Assembly: GCF_001292705.1 (NCBI RefSeq)
Contig: NZ_LGAK01000010.1
Location: 99,367-163,366 of the forward strand
From: Marinagarivorans algicola
GTDB taxonomy: Bacteria > Pseudomonadota > Gammaproteobacteria > Pseudomonadales > Cellvibrionaceae
Reading direction: 5' to 3'
Length of the DNA stretch: 64,000 bases
Made by a program: the position numbers and the translations under genes. Under the pieces are notes generated by a model. That model worked only from the letters and a program-made list of their open reading frames with translations. It was not told the origin of the DNA and ran no database searches. Below, one piece after another: positions 39,030-49,010 of the stretch (positions are counted from its first letter, which is position 1; each line of letters starts with the position of its first letter).

Positions 39030-39725
39030 TTATTTAATGCCTATATCTTGTGGTGTATCAATATCTTGGAGCGCTTGCGCATTGTCGATATTAAAAGTTT
39101 GAAGCCTATCATCAATAAGGCTAGACGCCCCCTTATCCCCTTTTAGCGCAGCCAGCTGACTGTAGTAATACTGGCTAAAAAATACCGGATGGCCTCGCTG
39201 GCCTTTAAGGCTAGGGGCTATTTGTACTCCCTTCATCGGGCTAGACTCTGACATTTGGGCTTGGTACATATCCCTCTGGCTTAAACTGCCAATATCTAAA
39301 CTACAAGCATTATAGGCACGTTGTAACACTTGAGCGTATATGTGCGCTGGTATCCACGGCATATCACCAAGGCACACAATCCAGCCGCTTAAAAAGGCAG
39401 TCGCTTTAACCCCGTATGCCAGCGAACAACCCAAGCCTGCTGAGGCCGCTGGCAGTGTAATGGCTTCGGCGTCATAACGCTTTGCTAAATTTTGTACCGC
39501 GATATTGTTAGTATTAGTCACAATATATATAGGCGCTGGCGCGATAGTGTGATCGGCTGTCGATGAGGGGCGATGTACGCAGGCTTGCTGAATTTGGTTC
39601 AGTACGCAACCAAGTACCGTACTGCCCCCAAATGCCGCTGTGAGCTTGCAGCTTTCACCAAAACGCTTGGAGTGCCCTGCTGCCATCACCAAAAAGCCAA
39701 CCGGCTGATGAATTAAAGTACGCAT
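39030..39725 (-). CDS. MocA/MobA-like molybdenum cofactor nucleotidyltransferase
   Basis: 231 aa. The nucleotidyltransferase signature MAAGHSKRFGESCKL is near the N-terminus, with CLGDMPWIP in the middle and GQRGHPVFFS towards the C-terminus. Likely adds CTP to molybdopterin to make the MCD cofactor for the hydroxylase upstream (MocA-type). It overlaps xdhC by 13 bp. Confidence 0.85.
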   Translation of the reverse strand: MRTLIHQPVGFLVMAAGHSKRFGESCKLTAAFGGSTVLGCVLNQIQQACVHRPSSTADHTIAPAPIYIVTNTNNIAVQNLAKRYDAEAITLPAASAGLGCSLAYGVKATAFLSGWIVCLGDMPWIPAHIYAQVLQRAYNACSLDIGSLSQRDMYQAQMSESSPMKGVQIAPSLKGQRGHPVFFSQYYYSQLAALKGDKGASSLIDDRLQTFNIDNAQALQDIDTPQDIGIK

Positions 39726-40768
39726 GATGCGCTAAGCTCTTGCTGAGCGACGACCTTATTATATTGCTGCACTAAATGCGCAGCTATGCTCATGGCTATT
39801 TCGCTAGGCGTTTTACTGCCAATATCCAAGCCAATAGGTGCATGCAATGCTTGAATGTCAGTATTCGATAGTCCTAGCAGTTTTAATCGCTCACAACGTT
39901 TTTGAGAGGTGCGCTTGGCCCCCATAGCACCCACATAAAATGCCTGTGTAGGTAAAGCCTCTAATAGGGCCATATCATCAATCCGCGGGTCATGTGAAAC
40001 AGCAACCACCGCCGATGCACTATCACCAAAATCTCTTGCTACAAACCCATCGGGATAAGCCTTGATATATTGGCAGTGCTGTACGCTCTGCCAATAATGA
40101 GAAGCATCGTCGCTGGGGTCGCATACTGTGACATTAAAATCTAACGCGCTCGCAAATTGCGCTAAATAAATAGCGGTAAGGTTAGCGCCCACAATTAAAA
40201 GCTTACGCACAGGCCCTACATACACATGCAATGTATCTTTTGTAGATTTAAACATAAAAGCGCGCGATAGCTGCCAATGCCATTCACCCGTCAGCCTATT
40301 GAGTATGCGCGCAATACCTTGACGCTGCTTTAGAGATTGATGAAGTGCTTGCCATTTAACGCGCTCTGCATCAGAGTTTTTAAGTGGCTCAATGATCACG
40401 CTTAATTCGCCACCGCAGGGTAACTTAAAACGTGCCTGTGATGTATTGGGGCCGCCATAGCTCAGTAAGGTTGTGCTTTTACAATCAATAGCGCCTTCAC
40501 GTATTTTTTGTAAAATATCTTCCTCGATGCAACCGCCCGATACAGAGCCAACAACCCCGCTATAGCGCGACCAAAACATCATAGATCCGGCAGGCCTTGG
40601 CGAGCTACCATAGGTATTAACTACAGTAACAAGCCAACACTGTGTATTATCAACTGTATGTGCACTCTGGCCTTTGGGTGCGCGATGATGCGCACTTTGT
40701 TCAATAGCGCTGCGCTCAAGTGCATTAATGATAGTCTCCGTTAAGGATTCAGTTGATGACACCAACAT
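39713..40768 (-). CDS. XdhC-family molybdenum cofactor insertion protein
   Basis: 351 aa. The N-terminal XdhC domain has GSMMFWSRYSGVVGSVSGGC. The C-terminal Rossmann part has VGANLTAIYLAQ, VVAVSHDPRIDD and YVGAMGAKRTSQKR. XdhC binds and sulfurates Moco before insertion into xanthine-dehydrogenase-type enzymes (established). It lies 5 bp after the large subunit gene and overlaps the mocA-like gene. Confidence 0.9.
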   Translation of the reverse strand: MLVSSTESLTETIINALERSAIEQSAHHRAPKGQSAHTVDNTQCWLVTVVNTYGSSPRPAGSMMFWSRYSGVVGSVSGGCIEEDILQKIREGAIDCKSTTLLSYGGPNTSQARFKLPCGGELSVIIEPLKNSDAERVKWQALHQSLKQRQGIARILNRLTGEWHWQLSRAFMFKSTKDTLHVYVGPVRKLLIVGANLTAIYLAQFASALDFNVTVCDPSDDASHYWQSVQHCQYIKAYPDGFVARDFGDSASAVVAVSHDPRIDDMALLEALPTQAFYVGAMGAKRTSQKRCERLKLLGLSNTDIQALHAPIGLDIGSKTPSEIAMSIAAHLVQQYNKVVAQQELSASCVL

Positions 40769-40773
40769 ATCAA

Positions 40774-43176
40774 TTAAACACTTAACACTTTATTCACAGG
40801 CAAATTGCGAATGCGCTTACCAGAGGCATGAAATATCGCATTGGTAATGCTCGGTAATATGGGCGGAAAACCGGGCTCACCCACACCACCTGGTGCTGCA
40901 TCTGAATCTAGAATATGAACAAATAACGAGGGGCATTGATTGATTCTGGCAGATGGATAATCATGGAAATTACTTTGCTCAACAACCCCATCTTTGACCG
41001 TGATTTCACTCATCAAGGCAGTGCTCAAACCCATTATCATCGCGCCTTCCATTTGTGATTTGACGCGATCTGGGGTTACCGCTACACCGCAATCAATGGC
41101 AGTATGCATCTCTAATACTGTGAGTTTGTCATCAACCACACGTACTTTTGTTGCCGCAGCCACATACGAATTAAAGCTATGTGCATAACTCATACCCCAG
41201 CCTTCATTTTTTGCGGTTGGCGAGTCAGCTTTTGATTGCTTCATGAGTAATTGAATAATTTTTTTCATACGGCGGCTATCAAGCGCGTATTCTTGCTTTT
41301 TATGCCCGTAATTATCCCACTCTTTAAAGCCTTCTTTAGCGGGGTTAATGATGCGGTCTTTGCCTAATAAATTGAGCCACATAGTGTGCGTAGGCACTTT
41401 AGCTTTCACCGCCAATTCATCAACAAAACTACCTAAAGCAAAGGCATTATTAATATTGGCAACGGCCCTAAACCAGCCCACGCGCACATGCGTTTCTACA
41501 TCTTGTGTTTCGCAGCTTAAGTGCTCTAACTCAAAAGGAATATCCGCAAAGCCTAGCGACAAAGCGCTATTGCTTGGGCTTTTTGCGTTCAAATCAAAAA
41601 TAGCGCCTATTGGTGGATACGCAACACGCTGTACCCAATGATCAGCACGGTCTTTATTGATTTCGGCTTTGCAATAATTAGCCGAAATAGAATGATAGAA
41701 ACCATGCTTCACATCATCTTCACGGGTCCATACGACTTTCACTGGCCGACCAACAGCTTTGGCCAATTCGACGGCTTCTACGGTAAAATCATTTTTACCT
41801 TTGCGCCCAAAAGCGCCACCCATTAGCGTCATATTTACCGTCACCGCTTGGGGATCAATACCGAGTTCTTCGGCAATTAATTTTTTAGCCCACTGAGGGT
41901 TTTGAGTCCCTGTCCATACGGTACACACGTTATCTTTAACGACAGCAGTAGCCGACGGTGTTTCCATTGACATATGATGATGATAAGGGATAGTGTAAGT
42001 CGCCTCGACAGTATTGGCCTCGTTATAAACATGACTGTCAGTATTGCCTTCAGTGCGAACACGCCGTCCCTTATGATTAACCTTTTCAACCAGCTCTTTT
42101 AAATATTGCTCGGTATGGTGCTGTGCATTTTGGTTGACTCTGGCATTGCTTGTATCCCATTCAACAGTCAACTGTTTACGCCCTTCATGCGCCGCCCACG
42201 TATTGGTGGCTAGTACAGCAACACCCGAAACCGGCTTTACATTAACCGGCAATGGGCGGTCTTTAAGCGGTATAACAGCAATAACACCTTTTACTTTTTT
42301 TGTGGCATCGGCATTAAAGCTTTTAACTTTGGCACCCACAACCGGGGGCCGCTCAATACTTGCGATCAGCATATTAGGCAGTTGTATATCTTGTGCATAC
42401 ACCGCCTCGCCCTTAATGATCGCCTCTTGGCCGGCTAATTTTACATCACGACCAATCAACGTGAAATCTTTGGGATCTTTTAAAGCAACCGCCCCTTTAT
42501 CAGGCACCGGCAGTTGCGCCGCTAACTCGGCGAGCTCACCAAAGCTGAGTGCTTTTTGGGTTTTACGGTGAATGACTTGATGGTTTTTAGTGCTTACGTC
42601 GCTGACACTTACTTGCCACACGCTCGCGGCCGCTTGCTCTAGCATTGTGCGAGCAATAGCACCCATTTGACGATGGTCATTAAAGTGCTGGCGAATAGAC
42701 GCGGAACCGCCGGTTGCTTGACTGCCGTATTTGGGATCACCTTGTGCCTGCACCACGGTGACCTTAGGCCAGCTAGCTCCTAGCTCATCCGCAATAATTT
42801 GTGGCACGCTGGTCATAATACCTTGGCCCATTTCGGCTCGGTGGTTAACAATACGCACTTCATCGTTTTTGGCAATACTCACAAAAACCCCCAAGTCAAA
42901 ATCTTGGTCTGCGCTTGAACTCTGGGCAATTTGATTATGAGATGCTGGACTTTGAGCCATTGCATGCAGAGGCGAAAATAACACCAGCCCTGCACCGCTT
43001 AACCCCAAAGCTTGCAATAAGCTGCGACGCGTGACTTTTTTAATATCAGGCGCTATATGGTCAGTAGTGGCATTCGCGCCATCAGTAGTGGCAGAGGGTG
43101 CTGTTGATAATTGCTCAGTAAGTGCTGTTTCTGCTAATAATGACTTCGTTGCGGGCTGCTCAATCAAAGGGCTCAT
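40774..43176 (-). CDS. Molybdopterin-binding large subunit, IorB-type molybdenum hydroxylase, Tat-exported
   Basis: 800 aa. A long N-terminal extension is followed by a twin-arginine motif ([11 protein letters not shown], Arg50-Arg51) and hydrophobic stretch, so it is exported folded. The Moco domain has [30 protein letters not shown] and the catalytic Glu in GVGEPGFPP near the C-terminus. It is like isoquinoline 1-oxidoreductase beta subunits, lacking an FAD subunit gene nearby. The true substrate, probably an aldehyde or N-heterocycle, is unknown. It overlaps the 2Fe-2S subunit gene by 4 bp. Confidence 0.9.
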   Translation of the reverse strand: MSPLIEQPATKSLLAETALTEQLSTAPSATTDGANATTDHIAPDIKKVTRRSLLQALGLSGAGLVLFSPLHAMAQSPASHNQIAQSSSADQDFDLGVFVSIAKNDEVRIVNHRAEMGQGIMTSVPQIIADELGASWPKVTVVQAQGDPKYGSQATGGSASIRQHFNDHRQMGAIARTMLEQAAASVWQVSVSDVSTKNHQVIHRKTQKALSFGELAELAAQLPVPDKGAVALKDPKDFTLIGRDVKLAGQEAIIKGEAVYAQDIQLPNMLIASIERPPVVGAKVKSFNADATKKVKGVIAVIPLKDRPLPVNVKPVSGVAVLATNTWAAHEGRKQLTVEWDTSNARVNQNAQHHTEQYLKELVEKVNHKGRRVRTEGNTDSHVYNEANTVEATYTIPYHHHMSMETPSATAVVKDNVCTVWTGTQNPQWAKKLIAEELGIDPQAVTVNMTLMGGAFGRKGKNDFTVEAVELAKAVGRPVKVVWTREDDVKHGFYHSISANYCKAEINKDRADHWVQRVAYPPIGAIFDLNAKSPSNSALSLGFADIPFELEHLSCETQDVETHVRVGWFRAVANINNAFALGSFVDELAVKAKVPTHTMWLNLLGKDRIINPAKEGFKEWDNYGHKKQEYALDSRRMKKIIQLLMKQSKADSPTAKNEGWGMSYAHSFNSYVAAATKVRVVDDKLTVLEMHTAIDCGVAVTPDRVKSQMEGAMIMGLSTALMSEITVKDGVVEQSNFHDYPSARINQCPSLFVHILDSDAAPGGVGEPGFPPILPSITNAIFHASGKRIRNLPVNKVLSV

Positions 43177-43682
43177 GCTTGCACTCCTTTTTTGCCTGTT
43201 GCCGGCTTCGCTTGGTTAACGTCTTGAATCATAACGCCTGCTTGCTTAATGGCCTTTTTGATACGCGGATAAGTACCACAGCGACAAATATTCCCCTGCA
43301 TATGATTATTAATTTCTTCATCTGAAGGGTTGGTATTTTTAGCGAGCAATGCCGCAGCACTCATCATTTGACCCGCTTGGCAATAACCGCATTGCGGCAC
43401 GCTGTTCTCTAACCAGGCCTGCTGAACAGGATGCAGCTCGTCGCTGGCCACGCCAAGCCCTTCAATTGTCGTGACCGCTTTGCCCTCTACCACCGATATG
43501 GGAGTAATACAGGAGCGGATAGATTCACCATCTAGGTGCACCGTGCAAGCGCCACACAAACCCGCTCCGCAACCAAACTTAGTGCCTGTTAACTGCTGAA
43601 TATCTCTTAATGCGTATAAAAGCGGCATATTAGGGTCTACATCGAGCGCGACCTTTTGGCCATTTAATGTAAGCTTTAACAT
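43173..43682 (-). CDS. 2Fe-2S small subunit of molybdenum hydroxylase (IorA-type)
   Basis: 169 aa. Plant-type cluster cysteines C38, C43, C46 and C58, then the all-helical cluster cysteines C98, C101, C133 and C135, all present. It passes electrons from the Moco subunit. Together with the Tat-exported large subunit it probably works in the periplasm, with a cytochrome as acceptor (inference). AGGATAAC precedes the ATG. First gene of a four-gene operon. Confidence 0.93.
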   Translation of the reverse strand: MLKLTLNGQKVALDVDPNMPLLYALRDIQQLTGTKFGCGAGLCGACTVHLDGESIRSCITPISVVEGKAVTTIEGLGVASDELHPVQQAWLENSVPQCGYCQAGQMMSAAALLAKNTNPSDEEINNHMQGNICRCGTYPRIKKAIKQAGVMIQDVNQAKPATGKKGVQA

Positions 43683-43772
43683 AAGTTATCCTGTTAGAGG
43701 GGTAAGTGTTGCACTGAGGGACATCATCGATCGATGTAAAGTTCACTGATTACTCGGCGTACCATAAGAGCA

Positions 43773-44039
43773 CTAATCAACCTCGACGATGGTCGTGATT
43801 TGAATCGGTGACTGAACCATCTTTTTATCACCATCGATAGTGGGGTAAAAGATATAATAGCCCTTTTCAGGCACAGAAGTGACCTTACCATTTTTAACAC
43901 GGTAAACCTTAGGGTGCCCCTGAATATAGACGTCATAATCACCGCCAAGCATAGTATCCATGGTACGACTCGCAGTATTGATCCGGTCACAACCGACCAG
44001 CACACTTGCACCTAGCAATAGTAAAAGTACTTTCTTCAT
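43773..44039 (-). CDS. Small lipoprotein, unknown
   Basis: 88 aa. A typical lipoprotein signal (LLLLLGASVLVGC, Cys ~16) and a mature part rich in Lys/Tyr strands (DYDVYIQGHPKVYRVKNGKV). No family is recognised. It is separated from the Mo-hydroxylase operon by 90 bp. Confidence 0.7.
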   Translation of the reverse strand: MKKVLLLLLGASVLVGCDRINTASRTMDTMLGGDYDVYIQGHPKVYRVKNGKVTSVPEKGYYIFYPTIDGDKKMVQSPIQITTIVEVD

Positions 44040-44516
44040 ATAAAAAACCTATTTTTGAGTAATAAAACAAGGGGAATTAGTCAGACCTTTAGATCCGTGC
44101 GCCACATCGTAGGCGCCAACATCGGTCACCAGTCAATCATTAGTGCAGTCATTTCAATCACATCAACACCGGTATGCGGGTTATTATGATGAATTTGACA
44201 CAAAGCTCAACCCTCAGTAATAAAGCGCTCAATGGCTCAGTGGCGCACTGCATACCGCCCAAGCATTAAGTACTTATTGTTACCCGAGCCTTTACCTACG
44301 ACTTGGTAGACTCATCTACAACCATCGCATTAGCGTACAAGTTCGTAACTGCACTGAATGAAAAACGTCACCCAAAATTAGAGAATACGTTCTTAAATCA
44401 TAAGCTGAGAATAGACAAGGATACAGGCAACAGACCGTAAAAATTTTACGATCGCCCGCTAGTTTCCAATACTCAACTGGCCCCCATACGCAATCGCTCC
44501 CTATAAGAGACGCACT
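44040..44516. other. Intergenic region, no gene seen
   Basis: 477 bp between the divergent lipoprotein gene and the small DUF6435-like gene. No ORF with start and ribosome site, hairpin-T terminator or repeat is visible. Promoters for both flanking genes must lie here. Confidence 0.45.
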
Positions 44517-44690
44517 ATGTTTGGATTATTCAAAAAAGACCCAATCAAAAAACTGAATGATGAATACACACAATTACTGAATAGAGCTATGCAGGCTCAG
44601 CGCTCGGGTGATATTCGCACCTATTCTGAGCTTAGCCAAAAAGCCGAAGACATCAGCAAAAAAATAGAGACTCTAGAGGCCCAGAGATAA
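44517..44690 (+). CDS. DUF6435-family small protein
   Basis: 57 aa, below common ORF cut-offs. The sequence MFGLFKKDPIKKLNDEY followed by AMQAQRSGDIRTYSELSQKA matches the DUF6435 family as recalled. It is a soluble, helical, charged protein without a signal peptide. A purine-rich AAGAGACG precedes the ATG. It is convergent with the TIGR03643 gene 16 bp away. Function unknown. Confidence 0.75.
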   Translation: MFGLFKKDPIKKLNDEYTQLLNRAMQAQRSGDIRTYSELSQKAEDISKKIETLEAQR

Positions 44691-44706
44691 AACCAGCTGT
44701 CTACAT

Positions 44707-44973
44707 CTAACGACTAGACTTCATTTTATATTGAGTGGAGCAATAACCACGCTTAACAGCTGTCGATCGCAATGCCGCATGCACTGTTTTGCGCCCAGCC
44801 ATGCGCTGACGCCAGACTTTAAAGCTCTGCGGCTTTATATGCTTTCGCATAAACTGAATGACTTCACTTTCATTTAAGTTGTAAATTGTTTCAATGGCTT
44901 CAAAAGGTGTTCTATCCTCCCAAGCCATTTCAATAATTCTCGAAATATCACTGTCTTTCATATCCGCCGCCAT
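44707..44973 (-). CDS. TIGR03643-family protein
   Basis: 88 aa. Core pattern DISRIIEMAWEDRTPFEAI, then VIQFMRKHIKPQSFKVWRQR with Lys/Arg-rich tail; matches TIGR03643 as recalled. Probably a small nucleic-acid-binding or regulatory helical protein; function not established. It lies 48 bp downstream of the CRY-DASH gene and may share its transcript. Confidence 0.75.
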   Translation of the reverse strand: MAADMKDSDISRIIEMAWEDRTPFEAIETIYNLNESEVIQFMRKHIKPQSFKVWRQRMAGRKTVHAALRSTAVKRGYCSTQYKMKSSR

Positions 44974-45021
44974 ACAACCAACCCTTTACATTGATATATT
45001 TAACATCTCAGTAGCCAACCG

Positions 45022-46374
45022 CTATTGTATCGGCCAGTCGGCTGCATCAACCGAGTCTAAGTTGGGCTGGCCTAATATTTCGCCGTGCCACTTGTGAATA
45101 AAGACTCCCTCAGGGTCATACATGTGTGCCTGCTTAGCTAAGTTAAATTTTCTTGAGCCTCGAGGATCTGCACCTACACCCGCTAAATACTGCCAATTCC
45201 CCCAATTAGCCGCAACATCATAATCAATCAGTTGCCGCTCAAAATAGGCGGCACCATAACGCCAATCCAAACCTAACTCGTGCACAAAGCAGCTCGCCAC
45301 CAATTGCCGACCGCGATTGCTCATATATCCAGTCGCATTCAGTTGTTTCATACAAGCATTAACAATAGGGTAAGGCGTTTGACCTAAGCACCACTTTTTA
45401 AACCGCTCGGCATAAAAACTTGTGAGTGGCTTTTGATTTTTTATCCCTGAAAAACAAAATAATTTCGCGCCATAACTGTGGCTATACCACTGAAAATATT
45501 CACGCCAAAGAAGCTCAAAAAAAATCCAATAGGTTGAGTCATTTTTATCGACAGTTGCCTCATAATGCTTAAGCTTATCAATAACCGTTCTTGGGGATAA
45601 GCAGCCATTGGCTAACCATGCCGAGAGTTTAGTTGAGTTATTCCAGCCGTCTAAGGCATTGCGCACTTGTTTATAACCTGCCGGTAACTGGCCACTAAAA
45701 TACTGCTGCACATGACTTAATGCTCGCTCCTCTCCGCCTTCAAAGCCACCGTCACCCTCATTACATTGATCATTTAAAACAGAGAATGGCTCACGATACA
45801 AATGCGTTAACCCCTCTAGTACAGGGCTGGTATGCGCAGTAGGCTGCATAGGTAAATATGATACACGCTGCACTGGCGACGGTATCTTGAGTTTTTCGAT
45901 ATTTTTTCTGAATGCAGAAAAGCTAGCGGGTACATTAGGTAAATCAAAAGGCAACTGAGAAGGCGAAAATATTGTGTGGCCATGGTATTGCCTAAAATGT
46001 ATTGACTTATAACGCTTTTGCAGCAGTTGCCAATACGTTTTTTCATAAAAGCCCGCATGTTGAGTGCTATAAATCACATTAATATCGCAAAGAGTAATAA
46101 GCTTTGCAATAGCGTCCATAGGGTGGTCAATAATGACATGCAATTGCTGCTGCATAGACAGCAATTGATTATTTAAAGCAACAAGCGATTGTTTTAAAAA
46201 GCGCTTTCTATGAAGACCAATACCTTCTAGGCCATAACGGTTAGGCGATATATGCTTAGGGTCGATAATAGCAACGCAAATTAATACATCAACACTGTGA
46301 GAGGCGTGTAGAAGTGCTGGATTATCATGCACCCGTAAATCATTGTCAAAGCAGTAAAGACCTACTTTTTTCAT
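45022..46374 (-). CDS. DASH-type cryptochrome/photolyase
   Basis: 450 aa. N-terminal photolyase alpha/beta domain (LYCFDNDLRVHDNPAL), linker, then FAD-binding helical domain with WREYFQWYSHSYG, MSNRGRQLVASCF and DYDVAANWGNWQYLAGVGADPRG. The last motif is diagnostic for CRY-DASH. Such proteins repair CPDs in single-stranded DNA and/or signal blue light. It lies 64 bp downstream of the PhyH gene on the same strand. Confidence 0.93.
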   Translation of the reverse strand: MKKVGLYCFDNDLRVHDNPALLHASHSVDVLICVAIIDPKHISPNRYGLEGIGLHRKRFLKQSLVALNNQLLSMQQQLHVIIDHPMDAIAKLITLCDINVIYSTQHAGFYEKTYWQLLQKRYKSIHFRQYHGHTIFSPSQLPFDLPNVPASFSAFRKNIEKLKIPSPVQRVSYLPMQPTAHTSPVLEGLTHLYREPFSVLNDQCNEGDGGFEGGEERALSHVQQYFSGQLPAGYKQVRNALDGWNNSTKLSAWLANGCLSPRTVIDKLKHYEATVDKNDSTYWIFFELLWREYFQWYSHSYGAKLFCFSGIKNQKPLTSFYAERFKKWCLGQTPYPIVNACMKQLNATGYMSNRGRQLVASCFVHELGLDWRYGAAYFERQLIDYDVAANWGNWQYLAGVGADPRGSRKFNLAKQAHMYDPEGVFIHKWHGEILGQPNLDSVDAADWPIQ

Positions 46375-46438
46375 TCAGATTATGCCTCTATCGCCAGTCA
46401 TAAAAATAAAAGCTGAGTCATCAGCCTATAGACTACCT

Positions 46439-47227
46439 TTATGGCAACTTGATACTGGGGCGTGAGCTAGATCGAGTATTCGGTGTCGCCAAATTAGTCG
46501 CATCGTGATAACTAAACACCAATGCGACCTTGGGTTTTGAGGTGTTGTTACGAGTTGCTGCATGTAATAGATTGGCATGAAAGCACAATAAATCACCGGG
46601 TTTCAGCGTGATATTAATTGCATTACTTAATAATTTTTTATTTTCAGGAGTCTCTGTTTTAAAAAACTTTTTTTCATCAAATTGCTCGGCATTTAAGGCC
46701 AAACGATGACTCCCAGGGATAACACGCAAGCCGCCATTTTCGGCATTTTCATCGCCTAAGGCCAACCATGCGGTAATAAGGTTTGGTGAGCTAAAAGACC
46801 AATAACGGTAGTCTTGGTGCCAATCGGTATCACTGCTAAATTGCGGTAATTTCGTCATTATGCAATTGTGATGTGTTTGCGCCATCATGACTTGTTGTGC
46901 AGGCAGCAACTGCTGCATTAGGCGCTTGATACGTACATCTTGCGCAAAGCGTTGAAAAACAGGCGAACGTGAGTAAGCCTGTAGTAGGCGCCGCGGTGTG
47001 TCACCTCCTGTGGCCAATAGATTTTTAGGGGCAAAAGGATAACCGACTTCAGCTTCAAGCTCCCAAGGTTTTTTGGCGTGCTCTAATTCGCTCATGGCTA
47101 CCGTGCGAATATCTAAAAGTGCCGAGGCATTTAACCAGCTTGGCAGAACACAAAAGCCATGGGTATGAAAATGCGCTTGAGTGTAATATTCAGAACTTAA
47201 CTGTGATTCAGGACTTAACTGTGTCAT
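46439..47227 (-). CDS. Phytanoyl-CoA dioxygenase (PhyH) family protein
   Basis: 262 aa. Iron ligands are in DTDWHQDYRYW (HxD) and LLCFHANLLHAATRNN (distal His). The 2OG Arg is probably in the final ATRNN/NTRSSSR region. Also present: NGGLRVIPGSHRLAL. A 2OG-dependent oxygenase of unknown substrate. It stands between CRY-DASH and photolyase genes, all on one strand with short gaps. This suggests joint expression under light, but its role there is unknown. Confidence 0.86.
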   Translation of the reverse strand: MTQLSPESQLSSEYYTQAHFHTHGFCVLPSWLNASALLDIRTVAMSELEHAKKPWELEAEVGYPFAPKNLLATGGDTPRRLLQAYSRSPVFQRFAQDVRIKRLMQQLLPAQQVMMAQTHHNCIMTKLPQFSSDTDWHQDYRYWSFSSPNLITAWLALGDENAENGGLRVIPGSHRLALNAEQFDEKKFFKTETPENKKLLSNAINITLKPGDLLCFHANLLHAATRNNTSKPKVALVFSYHDATNLATPNTRSSSRPSIKLP

Positions 47228-47272
47228 AAAAAGTGGTACGCAATAACGCTATAAGCTTACTACATGCGCAAT

Positions 47273-48868
47273 TTAAAGCTGATGAATGTTATCTATGCAC
47301 CACTGTGCGCGCTGTAATAACGCTTTTTGCTGCTGAGGTTCTTGTTTAAGCCACGCCCTGTAAGCCATGCCTATACGCGGGTTATTCTCAAAGATACGCT
47401 GGTGGCGATCTAAGAAATGCCAGTACATGCTGTTGAAAGGGCAGGCATTGTTTGTGCTTTTTTGTTTTACGTCATAATAACAGGTTTTGCAATAATCACT
47501 CATTTTGTTGATGTAATTACCACTCGAAATATACGGCTTTGTCGCCACCCACCCGCCATCGGCAAACTGGCTCATGCCGCGCGTATTGGGTAGCTCGACC
47601 CACTCAATTGCGTCGATATAAACGCCCAAATACCAAGCATCAACCTCATCAGGGTTGATACCAAACAAAACACAAAAATTGCCTGTCACCATAAGCCGCT
47701 GTATATGGTGTGCATACGCATAATCTAACGATTGCTGTAACGCGTGCTGCATGCACTGCATTTTTGTTTGGCCGGTCCAAAAGTATTCAGGTAATTGCGC
47801 GCTCGCATTGAGGTGGTTTTGCTGTAAGTAATGTGGCATATTCACCCAATATACCGCTCTAACATATTCTCGCCAACCGAGTATCTGCCGAATAAAACCC
47901 TCAACCTGAGCCAAACTTATGGTATCAGATGCTTTATCATAAGCCTTTAAAACATGGTGAATGACCTGCCGCGGCGATAACATTTTACTGTTGAGCGAAA
48001 ATGACACACGCGCATGATATAAGCTCCACTTATCATTCGCTTGGGCTGTCATCGCATCTTGAAACTGCCCAAACAGTGGTAAGCAATGATGGCAAAAATA
48101 ATCTAACACCGCTAAAGATTGCTGCCGCGATACCGGCCATATCAACTCATCGCCCACAAAACCCATCGTTTTAATACGATGCTTTATTAATCGCTTTTTG
48201 TAAGGTGCTATGTCGTTACTAAACATTAAAGGCGCCGGAATTGCGCTAATATCCTTGGGTTTAAACTTATTGCGGTTATCCGCATCATAATTCCACTGGC
48301 CACCCAATGGTTTATCCCCATCCATCAGTATATTAAAGCGCTTGCGCATTTTGCGATAGAACGCCTCCATACGATTGTGTTGTGCCGGCTTAATAAGAGT
48401 GGTGAGCTCTTGATGATCGAGCAAAAAATGCTCTGTACTATAACGCGCAGTCACAACCGATTGCTGCCCCAGCTCAACACCCAACGCTTCGAGCTGCTTA
48501 TCTAAACGATACTCATCAGGTTGTTGATACTCAAATACAGTTACAGTGTAATGAGCACATAAATCTTGTAACAAATGGATCAAGCTGCTATAGCCGCACG
48601 TATCATCGAGTGTTAAATATACAACTTCATGTCCGGCCTGCGCTAAGGCGCCTGCAAAATTTTCCATCGCGCAAAAAAAGGCACATATTTTTTGGATATG
48701 ATGCTGCGCATAGCTCGCCTCTTGATGCAGCTCGGCAATCACATACAACGTTTGAGCATCTAGCTCTCGATACCATGAATGTGCGGGATTTAATTGATCC
48801 CCCAAAATCAAGCGCAAGCGTTTATAGCTTTTATCGGCTTTATTGTTATTGACTATTCGCTGTGGCAC
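47273..48868 (-). CDS. Iron-sulfur bacterial cryptochrome/(6-4) photolyase
   Basis: 531 aa. N-terminal LRLILGDQLNPAHSWYRELD, then FAD domain with EGFIRQILGWREYVR and MVTGNFCVLFGINPDEVDAWYL. Four candidate [4Fe-4S] cysteines, C372, C460, C463 and C476, have spacing 88, 3, 13. That equals the spacing of PhrB Cys350/438/441/454 as recalled. Repairs (6-4) photoproducts in the family. The start is GTG 48868, with AGGAGGG 6 nt upstream lying inside the DUF2256 gene; the two genes overlap by 23 bp. Confidence 0.92.
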   Translation of the reverse strand: MPQRIVNNNKADKSYKRLRLILGDQLNPAHSWYRELDAQTLYVIAELHQEASYAQHHIQKICAFFCAMENFAGALAQAGHEVVYLTLDDTCGYSSLIHLLQDLCAHYTVTVFEYQQPDEYRLDKQLEALGVELGQQSVVTARYSTEHFLLDHQELTTLIKPAQHNRMEAFYRKMRKRFNILMDGDKPLGGQWNYDADNRNKFKPKDISAIPAPLMFSNDIAPYKKRLIKHRIKTMGFVGDELIWPVSRQQSLAVLDYFCHHCLPLFGQFQDAMTAQANDKWSLYHARVSFSLNSKMLSPRQVIHHVLKAYDKASDTISLAQVEGFIRQILGWREYVRAVYWVNMPHYLQQNHLNASAQLPEYFWTGQTKMQCMQHALQQSLDYAYAHHIQRLMVTGNFCVLFGINPDEVDAWYLGVYIDAIEWVELPNTRGMSQFADGGWVATKPYISSGNYINKMSDYCKTCYYDVKQKSTNNACPFNSMYWHFLDRHQRIFENNPRIGMAYRAWLKQEPQQQKALLQRAQWCIDNIHQL

Positions 48869-49010
48869 TCATTGCCCTCCTGTGTTTGCGGCAGCGCTCT
48901 GAGCAATATTTAACCAGCGTCCAATCTTTGCGCCAACGCTTACGCCACTCAAAAGGCCTACCGCAACACACGCAGATTTTAGAGGGCAAGTTAGTTTTTT
49001 TATGCGGCAT
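48846..49010 (-). CDS. DUF2256 small zinc-finger-like protein
   Basis: 54 aa, too short for usual cut-offs. MPHKKTNLPSKICVCCGRPF then EWRKRWRKDWTLVKYCSERC gives a CxxC...CxxxC four-cysteine motif (C13, C16, C36, C40), the DUF2256 signature. Likely binds zinc. Its 3' end overlaps the photolyase start by 23 bp and carries that gene's ribosome site, so translation is probably coupled. DUF2256 genes recur beside FeS-type photolyases (as recalled). Confidence 0.88.
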   Translation of the reverse strand: MPHKKTNLPSKICVCCGRPFEWRKRWRKDWTLVKYCSERCRKHRRAMSATANSQ

